Below are positions 13,286 to 14,073 of a DNA stretch of 14,073 bases, in pieces (the first letter of the stretch is position 1; each line of letters begins with the position of its first letter). Origin of the DNA: Akkermansiaceae bacterium (GTDB taxonomy: Bacteria > Verrucomicrobiota > Verrucomicrobiia > Verrucomicrobiales > Akkermansiaceae); NCBI GenBank assembly GCA_028293225.1, contig JAQGPE010000358.1, positions 1 through 14,073 on the forward strand. Direction: 5' to 3'. Position numbers and translations under genes: made by a program. The notes under the pieces were generated by a model, which saw only the letters and a list, made by a program, of their open reading frames with translations, was not told where the DNA came from and ran no database searches.

Positions 13286-14073
13286 ATGAAATTCCCATCG
13301 CCGTTGCCGCCCTTCCTGCCGCTGCTCCTCCTCCTCGCCACCACCGCCATCTCCCCGCTTTCCGCCACGCCGCTGATCAGCGAGTTCATGGGGAAGAACA
13401 AGACCACTATCGCCGATGAAGACGGCGCCTATTCCGACTGGGTCGAGATCTACAATCCCGACCCGGCAGCCGTCTCGCTGAACCAGTGGTACCTCACCGA
13501 CAGTGCCGGCAACCTGAAGAAATGGCGCTTCCCCGACGTCACCCTCGGCCCTGGCGAGTTCATGCTCGTCTGGTGCTCCGGCAAGAACCGTCGCGTCCCC
13601 GGCGCCCCGCTCCACACCAGCTTCTCGCTCGATGGCGATGGCGAGTACCTCGCCCTGGTGAAACCCGACGGCGCCACCGTCGTCCAGGATTTCGCGCCGA
13701 AGTTCCCCGCCCAGGGCGACGACCAGTCCTACGGCCTCCTCTTCACCACCACCACCCTGCTCCCCCAGGGTGCCCCCGGCCGCTACCAGGTCCCCACCGC
13801 CACCGACCCCGCCGGAACCACCTGGCTCGCCGCCGGCTACAATGACAGCGCCTGGGCCAGCGGTCCCACCGGCTTCGGCTACGGCCTGCTGGTCCCCGGC
13901 ATCACCCTGAAGCAGTCCTTCAAAAACGGCGGCATCAGCGGCAATGCCGACTGCGATGACCTGCTGGCCCGCGCCGACAACGACCCACTGGTGCTCAGAA
14001 CCGCCACCGCCGTGTTCCCCGTGGTCAACACTCTCGGTGACGGTCCGGAGGTCCACTTCGCCAGCAGCAACCC
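13286..14073 (+). CDS. Secreted lamin-tail-domain (LTD) protein, 3' end beyond window
   Basis: The frame is open from ATG 13286 to the window edge (262 full codons). Residues 1-27 are a signal peptide with a Leu-rich core (PFLPLLLLLATTAISPLSA, probable cleavage before T28). Residues ~28-150 form a lamin-tail domain: PLISEFMGKN at the start, SDWVEIYNP (50-58), LNQWYLTDSAGNLKKWRFP (65-83), LGPGEFMLVWCSGKN (87-101) and FSLDGDGEYLALVKPDG (113-129). After it comes TTWLAAGYNDSAWASGPTGFGYG (178-200), a segment that in large Verrucomicrobiota and Planctomycetes surface proteins usually follows the LTD and precedes CotH-like, PA14 or concanavalin-like domains. Those proteins often exceed 1000 residues, so most of this gene is outside the window. 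No Shine-Dalgarno is visible; the signal peptide decides the start. It is divergent from the small membrane gene. Extracellular location is likely, function open. Confidence 0.85.
   Translation, partial: MKFPSPLPPFLPLLLLLATTAISPLSATPLISEFMGKNKTTIADEDGAYSDWVEIYNPDPAAVSLNQWYLTDSAGNLKKWRFPDVTLGPGEFMLVWCSGKNRRVPGAPLHTSFSLDGDGEYLALVKPDGATVVQDFAPKFPAQGDDQSYGLLFTTTTLLPQGAPGRYQVPTATDPAGTTWLAAGYNDSAWASGPTGFGYGLLVPGITLKQSFKNGGISGNADCDDLLARADNDPLVLRTATAVFPVVNTLGDGPEVHFASSN

Noticed and set aside
13115..14056. 313-codon minus-strand frame opposite the LTD gene
   Set aside because: Glycine/valine-rich antisense shadow; the plus strand has a signal peptide and a clear lamin-tail domain.

Overview
The window is about 14 kb of chromosome that looks like a Verrucomicrobiota bacterium of the Luteolibacter/Haloferula/Verrucomicrobium type. 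The signs are a PEP-CTERM-like sorting tail of the local VPEA...LLRRRRH form at the end of the first gene, large secreted proteins with PA14-like and lamin-tail domains, a 'VSNDLVNWSTV' C-terminal module common in this phylum, high G+C, and mostly weak or absent Shine-Dalgarno sites. The assignment rests on protein style only; there is no rRNA or other marker gene.

Layout. (1) 1-285 is the end of an exported PEP-CTERM protein, followed by a hairpin terminator. (2) 446-1369 is a 307-residue protein that I read as a degenerate member of a P-loop AAA/ABC-type ATPase family. The family scaffold is kept, but the P-loop, signature and H-switch residues are lost. (3) 1519-4445 is a compact redox module of visibly lower G+C. 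An HxlR-family regulator (plus strand) is divergent from a probable two-gene unit on the minus strand: a TIGR02817-like zinc-binding-alcohol-dehydrogenase-family oxidoreductase with an unexpected signal peptide, then a 12-helix transporter of the ATP/ADP-translocase-like (COG3202) group. (4) 4538-7702 (minus) is a 1054-residue secreted protein with three PA14-like repeats. It is separated from the regulator by a strong bidirectional terminator. (5) 7703-8085 is a partly A+T-rich intergenic stretch with a terminator for the next gene. (6) 8086-8472 (minus) is a small protein I do not recognise. (7) 8676-12560 (minus) is an operon of three membrane-anchored, helical-repeat proteins that look like diverged relatives, each separated by exactly 21 nt. 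A small three-helix membrane protein (12623-12970) lies upstream. (8) 13286 to the window end is the divergent start of a secreted lamin-tail-domain protein, cut by the window edge.

How the parts work together. The only obvious functional circuit is the regulator/oxidoreductase/transporter cluster, whose arrangement matches known HxlR-controlled quinone or electrophile stress genes. The rest is mainly cell-envelope and surface-protein coding. I saw no tRNA, rRNA, CRISPR, transposase or att site. The best candidates for something undescribed are the pseudo-ATPase, the exported oxidoreductase paired with a nucleotide-translocase-like carrier, and the three-gene helical-repeat operon.
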